This document shows, one piece after another, positions 16,895 to 25,222 of a stretch of 32,153 nt of DNA. How positions within the stretch are numbered: position 1 is the stretch's first letter; the number at the start of each line of letters is the position of its first letter. Origin of the DNA: Pseudoflavitalea rhizosphaerae (GTDB lineage Bacteria > Bacteroidota > Bacteroidia > Chitinophagales > Chitinophagaceae). A program made the translations under genes and the position numbers. The stretch lies in assembly GCF_003991355.1 (NCBI RefSeq), contig NZ_RCSU01000016.1, forward strand, positions 112,108 to 144,260, read 5' to 3'. The notes below the pieces were generated by a model. That model was not told the DNA's origin. It saw only the letters and a program-made list of their open reading frames with translations, and searched no databases.

Positions 16895-18580
16895 ATGGTT
16901 CCTCAACCTCGCTTACGCAGTTTTACTGCGGCCCTGGGCCTTATCTGTACCGGATTGCTGGCCACTTCCACCAGTTGCACCGCGCAACCGCTAAGCTCAA
17001 AGAAAGTATTCACACACCAGGATACGCTCCGCGGCAGCATCACGCCCGAACGCGCCTGGTGGAATGTGCTGAAATATGCCATCACGGTAGAACCTGATTA
17101 CAATGCAAAGTCCATCAAAGGGACCAATACCATCAGCTTTGCCGTATTGCAAAGCAACAGCAAAATGCAGATAGATCTTCAGCAACCCATGGAATTGATC
17201 TCCGCGAAATGGAACAATACCGATATTCCCTTTAAACGGAATGGCAATGTTTTTTACTTGAGCTTTCCCAATGCACTTCCTACCGGTACAACCCAGCAGA
17301 TAACACTTGAATTTGGTGGCAAGCCCCGCGAAGCAGTGCGTCCACCCTGGGATGGCGGCTGGATCTGGCGTAAAGACGCCAAAGGCAATCCATGGATGAG
17401 TGTGGCCTGTCAGGGTCTCGGCGCCAGCGTCTGGTATCCCTGCAAAGACCATCAGAGCGATGAACCCGACCAGGGCGCTGCCTTGTCAATAATTGTACCG
17501 GATGACCTGGTGGCTATCGGCAATGGAAAGCTGGCTTCCAAAGAAGCTACCGGTAATGCTAAAACGAAATATGACTGGGTGGTCATCAATCCCATCAATA
17601 GCTACAATATCGTTCCCTATATCGGTAAGTATGCTTATTTCGGAGAAGTATATGAAGGAGAGAAAGGCAGGCTGCAATGCGATTACTGGGTGATCGATGC
17701 CAATCTCGAAAAAGCCAAGGAGCAGTTCAAACAGGTGCCTCAAATGATGAAATGCTTTGAGCATTGGTTTGGCCCTTATCCATTTTATGAGGATAGCTAC
17801 AAATTAGTAGAGTCGCCACATTTAGGTATGGAGCACCAGAGTGCCGTGGCATATGGGAACAAATACCAGAACGGGTATCTCGGAAATGATCTGTCCGGTT
17901 CCGGCTGGGGCAAAAAATGGGATTTCATCCTCATTCATGAAAGTGGCCACGAATGGTTCGCGAATAATATCACCACCAACGATATTGCGGATATGTGGGT
18001 GCATGAAGGCTTCACCAATTATTCGGAGTCATTGTTTACAGAATGCGAATACGGCAAACAAGCCGGCAGTGAATATGTGATCGGATTGAGAAAGAACATC
18101 TCGAATGATATTCCGGTAGAAGGCCCTTACGGCGTGAACCAGGAAGGCAGTGGCGATATGTATTACAAGGGAGCGAACATGATCCATACCATTCGTCAGA
18201 TCATCGATAACGATGAACTGTTCAGGGATATCTTACGCGGATTGAATAAGGAATTCTATCACAAGACCGTTACTGCCAGACAGGTGGAGGAATACATCAA
18301 CAAAAGATCAGGTAAGGATTTCAGCAAAGTATATGAGCAATATTTGCGAACAACAAAGATCCCTGTGCTGGAATATAAAAGCAAAAAAGGAAATATAGAA
18401 TACAAGTGGACCAACGTGGTGGATGGTTTCGATATGCCGGTGAAAGTTGATCTTGGTGGAAGAACGCAGTTCATTCAACCTACTACCAAATGGGAATCAT
18501 TAAAACTGGCCGACTGGTATACAGGGGAAACATTCAAAGTGGACAGTAATTTCTATGTGACTGCTAAAAGAGTGAAATAG
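16895..18580 (+). CDS. M1-family zinc aminopeptidase, exported
   Basis: The protein has 561 residues. An N-terminal export signal is seen (about 1-30, with STSCTAQP allowing either lipidation or Sec cleavage). The zinc motif is HESGH (His348, His352) and the third ligand Glu371 lies in WVHEGFTNYSE after the canonical 18-residue gap. The substrate-recognition motif reads GMEHQSA, a variant of GxMEN common in shorter Bacteroidota members. The N-terminal beta saddle (about 40-240) precedes the catalytic domain; the large C-terminal helical domain of PepN is absent. It removes N-terminal residues from peptides, probably in the periplasm. The P1 peptidase gene follows after 72 bases on the same strand. 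Confidence 0.94.
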   Translation: MVPQPRLRSFTAALGLICTGLLATSTSCTAQPLSSKKVFTHQDTLRGSITPERAWWNVLKYAITVEPDYNAKSIKGTNTISFAVLQSNSKMQIDLQQPMELISAKWNNTDIPFKRNGNVFYLSFPNALPTGTTQQITLEFGGKPREAVRPPWDGGWIWRKDAKGNPWMSVACQGLGASVWYPCKDHQSDEPDQGAALSIIVPDDLVAIGNGKLASKEATGNAKTKYDWVVINPINSYNIVPYIGKYAYFGEVYEGEKGRLQCDYWVIDANLEKAKEQFKQVPQMMKCFEHWFGPYPFYEDSYKLVESPHLGMEHQSAVAYGNKYQNGYLGNDLSGSGWGKKWDFILIHESGHEWFANNITTNDIADMWVHEGFTNYSESLFTECEYGKQAGSEYVIGLRKNISNDIPVEGPYGVNQEGSGDMYYKGANMIHTIRQIIDNDELFRDILRGLNKEFYHKTVTARQVEEYINKRSGKDFSKVYEQYLRTTKIPVLEYKSKKGNIEYKWTNVVDGFDMPVKVDLGGRTQFIQPTTKWESLKLADWYTGETFKVDSNFYVTAKRVK

Positions 18581-18652
18581 TGGAATTGCGACTGTAGAGG
18601 CCGCGCTGAGTGCGGCATCCATGGAATCAGCAACCTATAACGAAACATATCC

Positions 18653-19822
18653 ATGAGAAAGATCTATTCCGCCGCTGGCTTCTGCTGCCTGCTGCTTAGC
18701 AGCATTTCAGTATCTGCACAACAACCTGCCCCGCTCAATAGGGCCAGGGATTATGGATTGATCAACGGCATCCTCTCCACCGGCCAATGGAATGCCATCA
18801 CAGATGTTTCCGGCGTCAAAGTGGGTCATGCTACTGTACTGAAAGGCGACAGTGTTCGTACAGGCGTTACAGTTATCATGCCGCATACCGGCAATATCTT
18901 CCAGGAAAAAGTTCCCGCTGCCGTTTTCGTGGGCAATGGTTTTGGCAAGTGCATGGGCACTACACAGATTGTGGAACTGGGCAATATCGAAACGCCTATC
19001 GCACTCACCAATACATTGAACGCACCCATCGTTGCTAATGCCATTATCGATTATACGCTTCAGCAAAAAGGCAATGAAGAAGTGAGATCTGTGAATGCTG
19101 TTGTGGGAGAAACCAATGATGGCTACCTCAATGATATCCGTGGCAGGCATGTAACGGAAGCGGATGTTCGAAAAGCGATTGATAGCGCTGCTGCCGGTCC
19201 GGTTGTAGAAGGCTGTATCGGGGCAGGAACCGGTACCATCTGCATGGGTTTCAAAGGAGGTATCGGTACATCCTCGCGCAAACTCGGACCTCAGCAGGGA
19301 GCTTATACTGTTGGCGTATTGGTACAAACGAATTTCGGAGGCATACTCACTATTAACGGTGCGCCCATCGGCAGAGAACTCAATAATTATTACATGCAGA
19401 AAACGAAACGCTATGAGGCCGATGGTTCCTGCATGATCATCATTGCTACCGATGCGCCGCTGAGCGTGCGTAACCTTGAGAGACTGGCCAGAAGATCTTT
19501 TCTTGCTTTCGGCAAAGTAGGTTCCTTCTCCTCGAATGGCAGCGGTGATTACTCCATTGCCTTTTCAACGCATCCGCAATTGCGAATTCCATATTCTAAA
19601 AAAGCTAAAACGGTAAGGGAAATCCCAGACCTGGAAAATGATGAGATGTCTCCGCTTTTTCTTGCTGTTGTGGAATCCACGGAAGAAGCGATTTACAATT
19701 CACTTTTTATGGCCACTGATACGAAAGGGTATCGCGGACATACTGTGAAAGCGATGCCGGTTGAGAAAGTGGTGGCATTGTTGAAAAAGTATGGAGCGTT
19801 GGTGCAGGATGAGTTGCCGTGA
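18653..19822 (+). CDS. P1 family (DmpA/S58-like) aminopeptidase, exported
   Basis: The protein has 389 residues with a Sec signal (about 1-22, VSAQQ). Family hallmarks: RDYGLINGILSTGQWNAITDVSGVKVGH at the start of the mature chain; FVGNGFGKCMGTTQIVELG; NAVVGETNDGYLND; and GAGTGTICMGFKGGIGTSSR, where the self-cleavage site and N-terminal nucleophile lie (about 205-208). DmpA-type enzymes split themselves into alpha and beta chains and act as aminopeptidases on D- or L-amino-acid amides and beta-peptides. Placed after the M1 aminopeptidase, it suggests joint breakdown of peptides in the periplasm. Confidence 0.92.
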   Translation: MRKIYSAAGFCCLLLSSISVSAQQPAPLNRARDYGLINGILSTGQWNAITDVSGVKVGHATVLKGDSVRTGVTVIMPHTGNIFQEKVPAAVFVGNGFGKCMGTTQIVELGNIETPIALTNTLNAPIVANAIIDYTLQQKGNEEVRSVNAVVGETNDGYLNDIRGRHVTEADVRKAIDSAAAGPVVEGCIGAGTGTICMGFKGGIGTSSRKLGPQQGAYTVGVLVQTNFGGILTINGAPIGRELNNYYMQKTKRYEADGSCMIIIATDAPLSVRNLERLARRSFLAFGKVGSFSSNGSGDYSIAFSTHPQLRIPYSKKAKTVREIPDLENDEMSPLFLAVVESTEEAIYNSLFMATDTKGYRGHTVKAMPVEKVVALLKKYGALVQDELP

Positions 19823-20130
19823 GCAATGTAGAAATCAGTTTTTGAAATCCTTAAATACAATTTCCTGTAATTCTACTATCTGGAGCTAATAGTTTACTTT
19901 AAATTTTCTATATAATTTTGCTAAAAAGATTATTAAAAAGTCGGATTGCGTATTTTGCATTAAACTCTAACCATTAAACCATTTGTTGTAAAGATGTGCT
20001 CTAACCTTTGTTCCACTTATAATTAGCCTGATTAATAATTAGTCAAATATTTTCGCCAGCCCGCTTAAATTGTTTTTGAAATAATCAGTAGTCCCAGCTG
20101 TCATTTCCTCTTAATTCCCTAAATCATTGG
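19823..20130. other. AT-rich intergenic region before the 1404-residue protein
   Basis: These 308 bases contain no gene I can support and mark the left border of the AT-rich island. TAATTTTG at 19913-19920 matches the Bacteroidota -7 consensus TAnnTTTG, but the upstream TTTAC is spaced too closely for a good -33 box. No terminator hairpin with a T-run follows the P1 peptidase gene. Confidence 0.5.
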
Positions 20131-23100
20131 ATGATGCCTTTCCTACAACGTATACTATTTTTCTTCTTAACGATTTCCACAGGCACTGTAACCGCGCAAA
20201 ATGGATTCACCAAACCTGAACTTTATCAGATCACACATGTACCACCGAATGCTGCCTCTTTAGGTAAATATGGTTTTTTCCCAGTAGGCTTGTATACCGG
20301 AATACCCAATATCCAGGTTCCTGTATATGAAATAAAATCCGGCAGAATTAGTGTACCTGTGGAGCTTAGTTATCACGCTGGAGGTATCAGGGTTGAAGAA
20401 TTGGCTTCACTTGTAGGTCTTGGTTGGTCTTTAAATGCCGGAGGAGTGATTACCCGATCGGTAAGGGGTATGCCAGACGAACAGCCATATCTGGATGGCT
20501 ATACTTTCTTTGACGATCCGGTTCCTGCTTCAACCAAGGCCCCAACAACTGATCCGGAAAATCATCAGGAATGGGTGTCGGAAATGAGGACTTTCATCAT
20601 GGCAAGAAAAGATGGCCAGCCGGATCTATATAGTTTCAATACTGGTGGTTTATCAGGTAAATTCATGTATGATCAGGTAACAGATAAATTCATTGGATTT
20701 CCTGCAAATAATCTGAAAATTGAATATAGCCAGGAAGCATTCATTCTTACTGATGCAAATGGACTCAGATATATATTCTCAATAGCCGAAACATCCACGA
20801 GAGAGGCGGTCGGCAGTGAAGTGTTTACTACTGCTACGAATTGGCTTCTAACTCAAATTTATGATCCTGTTACAGAAAAAACCGTTTCCTTTACTTATGA
20901 GCCATATAATGTCACTTATCCAATGATGAGTGGCCAATTCCATTATTTTGCATATGGCTTTACTTCAGATGAGTGGATGAGCCCAAAGCAAAATCCAAAT
21001 TTCTCCCTGCTAAGGCTAAAAGAAATTTCATTTGATAATGGGAAGATTGTCTTTTCGCATGAACTGAATCGTTGCGATATTGTGGGCGACAAGGCCCTTA
21101 CCAATATTCGTGTTTTCAACAACGCAAATACACTTATAAAGGATTTGGATCTACATTACGATTATTTCTACTCTAATTTTATTGACGCGCAAACTCCTTG
21201 TAATCCGGAACAATCAGTTAACAGAAGGCTTAAACTGATCAGAGTGGAAAATAAGCCGGTAAAAGCCTCAAATTCTCCTTCTCAAGTCCACTCATTTGAA
21301 TATAGAGATGGGTTGCCTTCCCGTATGTCATACTCCCAAGATCATTGGGGCTACTTTAATGGAAAAAATAATGACTATCTATATCCTAAAAGAAGAGTTA
21401 CGTTGATGGGACAAAATGTCGTATTGCCCGGAGCAAACCGAGATGTAGATCCACATTATTCCGGGGTTGGTATGCTAAACAGAATTAATTTTCCAACAGG
21501 GGGATATACAATTTTTGAGTTCGAAAACAATCTGGTGGGAGCAGCAGAAGGAACACCCGGTATTGGTCAGGACGCTATGATCAACGCAAGTGCAGATGCA
21601 GTTCCAGTAGAAGTTCAATTTACTGTAAATAGTGGCCCATGTATGGTGGATGGATGGCCGCAAGAAAACGGGGTACACGTAACTTACGAATTATTCGGTG
21701 TCAATTTGGATCTGTTAGGAGGGTTTCCCGGTGAGGCGTTGAAGGTTTATATTGTAAATAGAAATAACACCCAGCAAGTCTATGAACTAACCTTGATCAG
21801 CGGCCCGAAAACATATATGGATTCTCCTATCGATTTCTTTCTTCCTAATGGTGACTATACATTGATAGTAGACGCCAATCCTTCAGTTCCGGTTGGAGGA
21901 GTCAGTGAGGCTCATGTTAAATTATCCTGGATCCATTGCGAACTACCACCATCAGGAATCGGAGGAATTAATTTGCCTTCAGGAGGACAAAGAGTTAAAT
22001 CTATCAAATCCTATGATTCAGAAGGAAAGGTTGCTTTTGTAAAAAACTATAAATATGGACAAGAAAATTTCCCACTTTTATCAAGCGGCCAATGTCAATT
22101 CATTCCATCCTATTCTTTTGATGTTTATAAAACGCGCAAGCATATAAATGGCGTACCTACTTCAACCCGATATCTTAAGCGAAGTGCATATTCGAATTAT
22201 CCGATGGTAAGTGATAACGGTAGAGCGGTTGGATATAGCAACGTAATAGAAATGGATGGGGAAAGCGGAGAAAACGGATATACACAATATAAGTACACGA
22301 ACTACATTTCTACTGAAGGAGCATTTCTGGATATTCCTGGCAGTTTAGAAATAGGTGGTTCCCCACCTTTCCATAATAGCTACCTAAGAGGGCTGGAAAG
22401 AGAAAAAACAGTATTCAAGAAACTGGGGCAACAATTTATCGAAGTTGAAAAGAAAATAACCGAATATGAATTTTCGATGTTCAATCAAAATGCCAAAACA
22501 GTATCTGGCTTGTCCACCTATTTTACTTTCATGGGAGACCAATGCGAATTTGGTGATTTTGACCCTATTTCAGTAGGCATGGATGCCGTGGCATACTCGT
22601 TTACTTTTTCTTCTGACATACCATATATTAAGCGGACTATCGAAAAATCACATTCAAACGGTCAAACGCTTGAAAAAATTACAAACCTCACAAATAATGA
22701 TAAAAACTTACTTCCTTATCTCACCGAGACTGTCAACAGCAAAGGGGAAAAGGAATTCCTGACAACCCGGTATCCTGTAGATTATACAGTTACCAATGCG
22801 CAAGGCCAAAAGGGCCAAAGTATAAGCAACCTGCAATACCTGAACATGGTGTCAGTACCGGTAGAGCAATTCACAGAAATAGAAAAAGGCGGAGTAAAAA
22901 AATTAAAAAATGCCATTTACACTTCATATATGCCGTCGAAACCGCTAACGGATACGCTTTTTTATTTAACTGACAAAGATTTGTCTATATCAGACTATGC
23001 TGGCATTGGAATCACTGAAGACGGATTCTCCCGTGAATCTATTTATCAACCTGAAATAATAGCCTGCAAATATGGAATATCTAATGAACTCTTGCAACAA

Positions 23101-24345
23101 CAAAAGTATAATCACCATCCGCTATCTTACATTTACAATCTTCATAAGACACATCACGTTGCAATAGCTACCAATGCATCGCATGATCAAATTGCTTACA
23201 GCTCGTTTGAAGAAGACGACAATGGCAGTTTCAATTTACACAATGATGCCAAAAGCAGCGCGGATGCTATTACAGGTAAAATGTCATACATTTTAAATGT
23301 TGGCAAGAATATTACAAAAACTGAGCTTCCTCAATTACCGGCAGGCTCGCAGTACGTAATTACCTATTGGGCAAAAAATGGTTCCGTTTCAGTGAATGCA
23401 ACAACGGGCACACCTATAATCACAAAATTTGGCTGGACACTAAATGAGCACAGATTACCTTATAATACGAACTCAATTACAATTTCCGGATCCAATGTAA
23501 ACATTGATGAATTGCGTCTGCTGCCATCCTCCTCCCAAATGAGCACCACAACCTTCGAGTCACTTATAGGAATAACCAGCCAATGTGATATAAATAATAA
23601 TATCACTTATTATGAGTATGATGAATTTGTACGGCTCCTGCGAATACGAGACATAGACCGGAACATCGTAAAGCAGTTTGAGTATCGCTTTCAGATTCCA
23701 ACACATAATAATCCAATATGGGTAAGAACCGGCGTAACGCGCTGCAAACCTTGCCTGCAGAATGCTCAGTATAATTCCAATATCCTTCAAAAACAAGAAA
23801 GGGATGATAATCCTGGGAGTCCTACATATAATCAGATGCGGTGGATTGATGATGGTGTATCTTCCTCCTGCGTGATCGAAGCAGCATGGGAACCGACAGG
23901 TTTATTGACTTGCGATCAACAAAATGGAGCCAATACGGGCTTGCAGTTGAAACAAATGAAAGATATGAACCCCTGCAGCCCAACCTATAACCAGTTAACC
24001 TACCAAAGCAATGGTCAAAATCCAACAGCTTGTCCTATACCCACCTTTTATGCAAGTCTTTCACTGACAGATCCAGGTTCCTGGTTTTCGGATGTAGTGG
24101 TGAACTTTTATTTGAATCCCTCCCGTACAATTCCTTATAACATGCAAACGATGGAATTGACTATCCGTGTAACAGTCTATAACGATCTTACTGAAGAAAC
24201 AATTGTTTCCGATATTGTGGTGAATTATAGCGGAGGAACTCAAAATGTAGTGATGCCAGCAGCACTGCTATATGAACCTGGCGACAAAGGTAATACCTGG
24301 TATTCTTATGAGCTTTTACCTGGACCGGGATTCCAGGTTATTTAA
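20131..24345 (+). CDS. Very large exported YD/Rhs-like protein with C-terminal NPxSPTYNQ repeats
   Basis: The protein has 1404 residues and a Sec signal (about 1-22, TVTAQ). The start of the mature chain has the pattern ASLGKYGFFPVGLYTGIPNI followed by VPVELSYHAGGIRVEELASL and GLGWSLNAGGVITR. This resembles SpvB/Tc-toxin-like shell openings used in Bacteroidota Rhs-type proteins. A YD-like strand pair (ITYYEYDEFVRLLRIRDIDR) occurs near residue 1150. The C-terminal 200 residues hold two short repeats, NPGSPTYNQMRW and NPCSPTYNQLTY, each next to Cys-containing segments, recalling the DUF5977-type tail of such proteins. A beta-sandwich end follows. The gene is clearly AT-rich compared with the peptidase genes. 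It converges with the Rhs operon. A second toxin shell or a surface adhesin is possible; I see no known enzyme motif. Confidence 0.8.
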   Translation: MMPFLQRILFFFLTISTGTVTAQNGFTKPELYQITHVPPNAASLGKYGFFPVGLYTGIPNIQVPVYEIKSGRISVPVELSYHAGGIRVEELASLVGLGWSLNAGGVITRSVRGMPDEQPYLDGYTFFDDPVPASTKAPTTDPENHQEWVSEMRTFIMARKDGQPDLYSFNTGGLSGKFMYDQVTDKFIGFPANNLKIEYSQEAFILTDANGLRYIFSIAETSTREAVGSEVFTTATNWLLTQIYDPVTEKTVSFTYEPYNVTYPMMSGQFHYFAYGFTSDEWMSPKQNPNFSLLRLKEISFDNGKIVFSHELNRCDIVGDKALTNIRVFNNANTLIKDLDLHYDYFYSNFIDAQTPCNPEQSVNRRLKLIRVENKPVKASNSPSQVHSFEYRDGLPSRMSYSQDHWGYFNGKNNDYLYPKRRVTLMGQNVVLPGANRDVDPHYSGVGMLNRINFPTGGYTIFEFENNLVGAAEGTPGIGQDAMINASADAVPVEVQFTVNSGPCMVDGWPQENGVHVTYELFGVNLDLLGGFPGEALKVYIVNRNNTQQVYELTLISGPKTYMDSPIDFFLPNGDYTLIVDANPSVPVGGVSEAHVKLSWIHCELPPSGIGGINLPSGGQRVKSIKSYDSEGKVAFVKNYKYGQENFPLLSSGQCQFIPSYSFDVYKTRKHINGVPTSTRYLKRSAYSNYPMVSDNGRAVGYSNVIEMDGESGENGYTQYKYTNYISTEGAFLDIPGSLEIGGSPPFHNSYLRGLEREKTVFKKLGQQFIEVEKKITEYEFSMFNQNAKTVSGLSTYFTFMGDQCEFGDFDPISVGMDAVAYSFTFSSDIPYIKRTIEKSHSNGQTLEKITNLTNNDKNLLPYLTETVNSKGEKEFLTTRYPVDYTVTNAQGQKGQSISNLQYLNMVSVPVEQFTEIEKGGVKKLKNAIYTSYMPSKPLTDTLFYLTDKDLSISDYAGIGITEDGFSRESIYQPEIIACKYGISNELLQQQKYNHHPLSYIYNLHKTHHVAIATNASHDQIAYSSFEEDDNGSFNLHNDAKSSADAITGKMSYILNVGKNITKTELPQLPAGSQYVITYWAKNGSVSVNATTGTPIITKFGWTLNEHRLPYNTNSITISGSNVNIDELRLLPSSSQMSTTTFESLIGITSQCDINNNITYYEYDEFVRLLRIRDIDRNIVKQFEYRFQIPTHNNPIWVRTGVTRCKPCLQNAQYNSNILQKQERDDNPGSPTYNQMRWIDDGVSSSCVIEAAWEPTGLLTCDQQNGANTGLQLKQMKDMNPCSPTYNQLTYQSNGQNPTACPIPTFYASLSLTDPGSWFSDVVVNFYLNPSRTIPYNMQTMELTIRVTVYNDLTEETIVSDIVVNYSGGTQNVVMPAALLYEPGDKGNTWYSYELLPGPGFQVI

Positions 24346-24775
24346 TTATACTTTGATTTATTAAAGAGGCCAACGCCATAGACAGCCAGTTTTCTAATAT
24401 TTAAAACAGCCATGCAGTAAGTAAATCATCGGAAGCCAAAAATACAAATAGGAGTCTATGCAAAAAACTTTAGGCATTAATCAGTCTGCACATTCATACT
24501 GTAAACAGTAGTATTCTGCCTAACCACATACTCAACACCTCTTTATAACCATCCTTACGCAGACCTACAGATAGGTTCTTACTTAAATCGATCCTTAAAA
24601 AGGACTTTTATTTGTTGATTACAACACAATGAAAAATAAGAATTCTTACAAAATTAATGATTACTGAACTGTCGGTGCTAATATGACTTACCGGAATTAT
24701 CCGTTTAAAAAGTTTACAGTGCTTTTTACATTTTCAGGAATGACATTTAATATTATACTTCACGCATAAAAGAAG
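24346..24775. other. AT-rich non-coding gap between convergent accessory genes
   Basis: These 430 bases lie between the 3' ends of the 1404-residue gene and the putative immunity gene. Only tiny open frames occur, for example a 17-codon frame near 24459. No strong hairpin with a T-run is visible. The gap could be the remains of displaced toxin-immunity tips, which often accumulate behind rhs genes, but I see no recognisable coding remnant. Confidence 0.5.
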
Positions 24776-25222
24776 TTAAAATGTTGGATTCATTCGCTTT
24801 ACTTTCCAATTACTCATTTCATTCTTTTCCGCTTTAATATAGTACCCGTTTTGATTAATATATGCTCTATCATTAATATTCAGGATGTCGGTTGCAAATA
24901 GAACCGGCAAAGCCAGCTTTTTGCTCAGTGGGATATGCCTGTTTGTGTTCTTTACCAATTTCTCCAAATTACGATCGCCGGTTGCAAATTGGCTGATATA
25001 AATATCCAGATACCCATTACAGTTTTCAACTATGACATATAAATTTAGCTTTCTTATTTCTGTCTCTCCAACCCGCATCTTATACCAATCCACAACGTAC
25101 TTCAAACTGTCCGAAACATCAGAATCATTTCCGAAATTATATGTTATCTTTTGTGCCTGCACCCGAATAGTAGCAACAAGCAACAAGATCAATAATGCTA
25201 ATATTTGTTTTGTCTTTTTCAT
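24776..25222 (-). CDS. Small exported protein, putative immunity partner of the Rhs tip
   Basis: The protein has 148 residues with a Sec signal (about 1-23, ending RVQAQ). The mature part is an alpha/beta domain (VVDWYKMRVGETEIRKLNLY, then GYLDIYISQF) ending in a basic strand. I do not recognise a family. Its ATG overlaps the Rhs stop codon as TAATG, so translation is coupled to the Rhs gene. Position directly after the variable tip of an Rhs protein is the classic place for an immunity gene. Export would place it in the periplasm, so it would neutralise a toxin acting or arriving there. The immunity role is inference. An unrelated secreted accessory factor is the alternative. Confidence 0.75.
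   Translation of the reverse strand: MKKTKQILALLILLLVATIRVQAQKITYNFGNDSDVSDSLKYVVDWYKMRVGETEIRKLNLYVIVENCNGYLDIYISQFATGDRNLEKLVKNTNRHIPLSKKLALPVLFATDILNINDRAYINQNGYYIKAEKNEMSNWKVKRMNPTF

Noticed and set aside
18600-18616. Hairpin gccgc...gcggc between the two peptidase genes
   Set aside because: Only five pairs and no T-run, so not a terminator; the genes may be co-transcribed.
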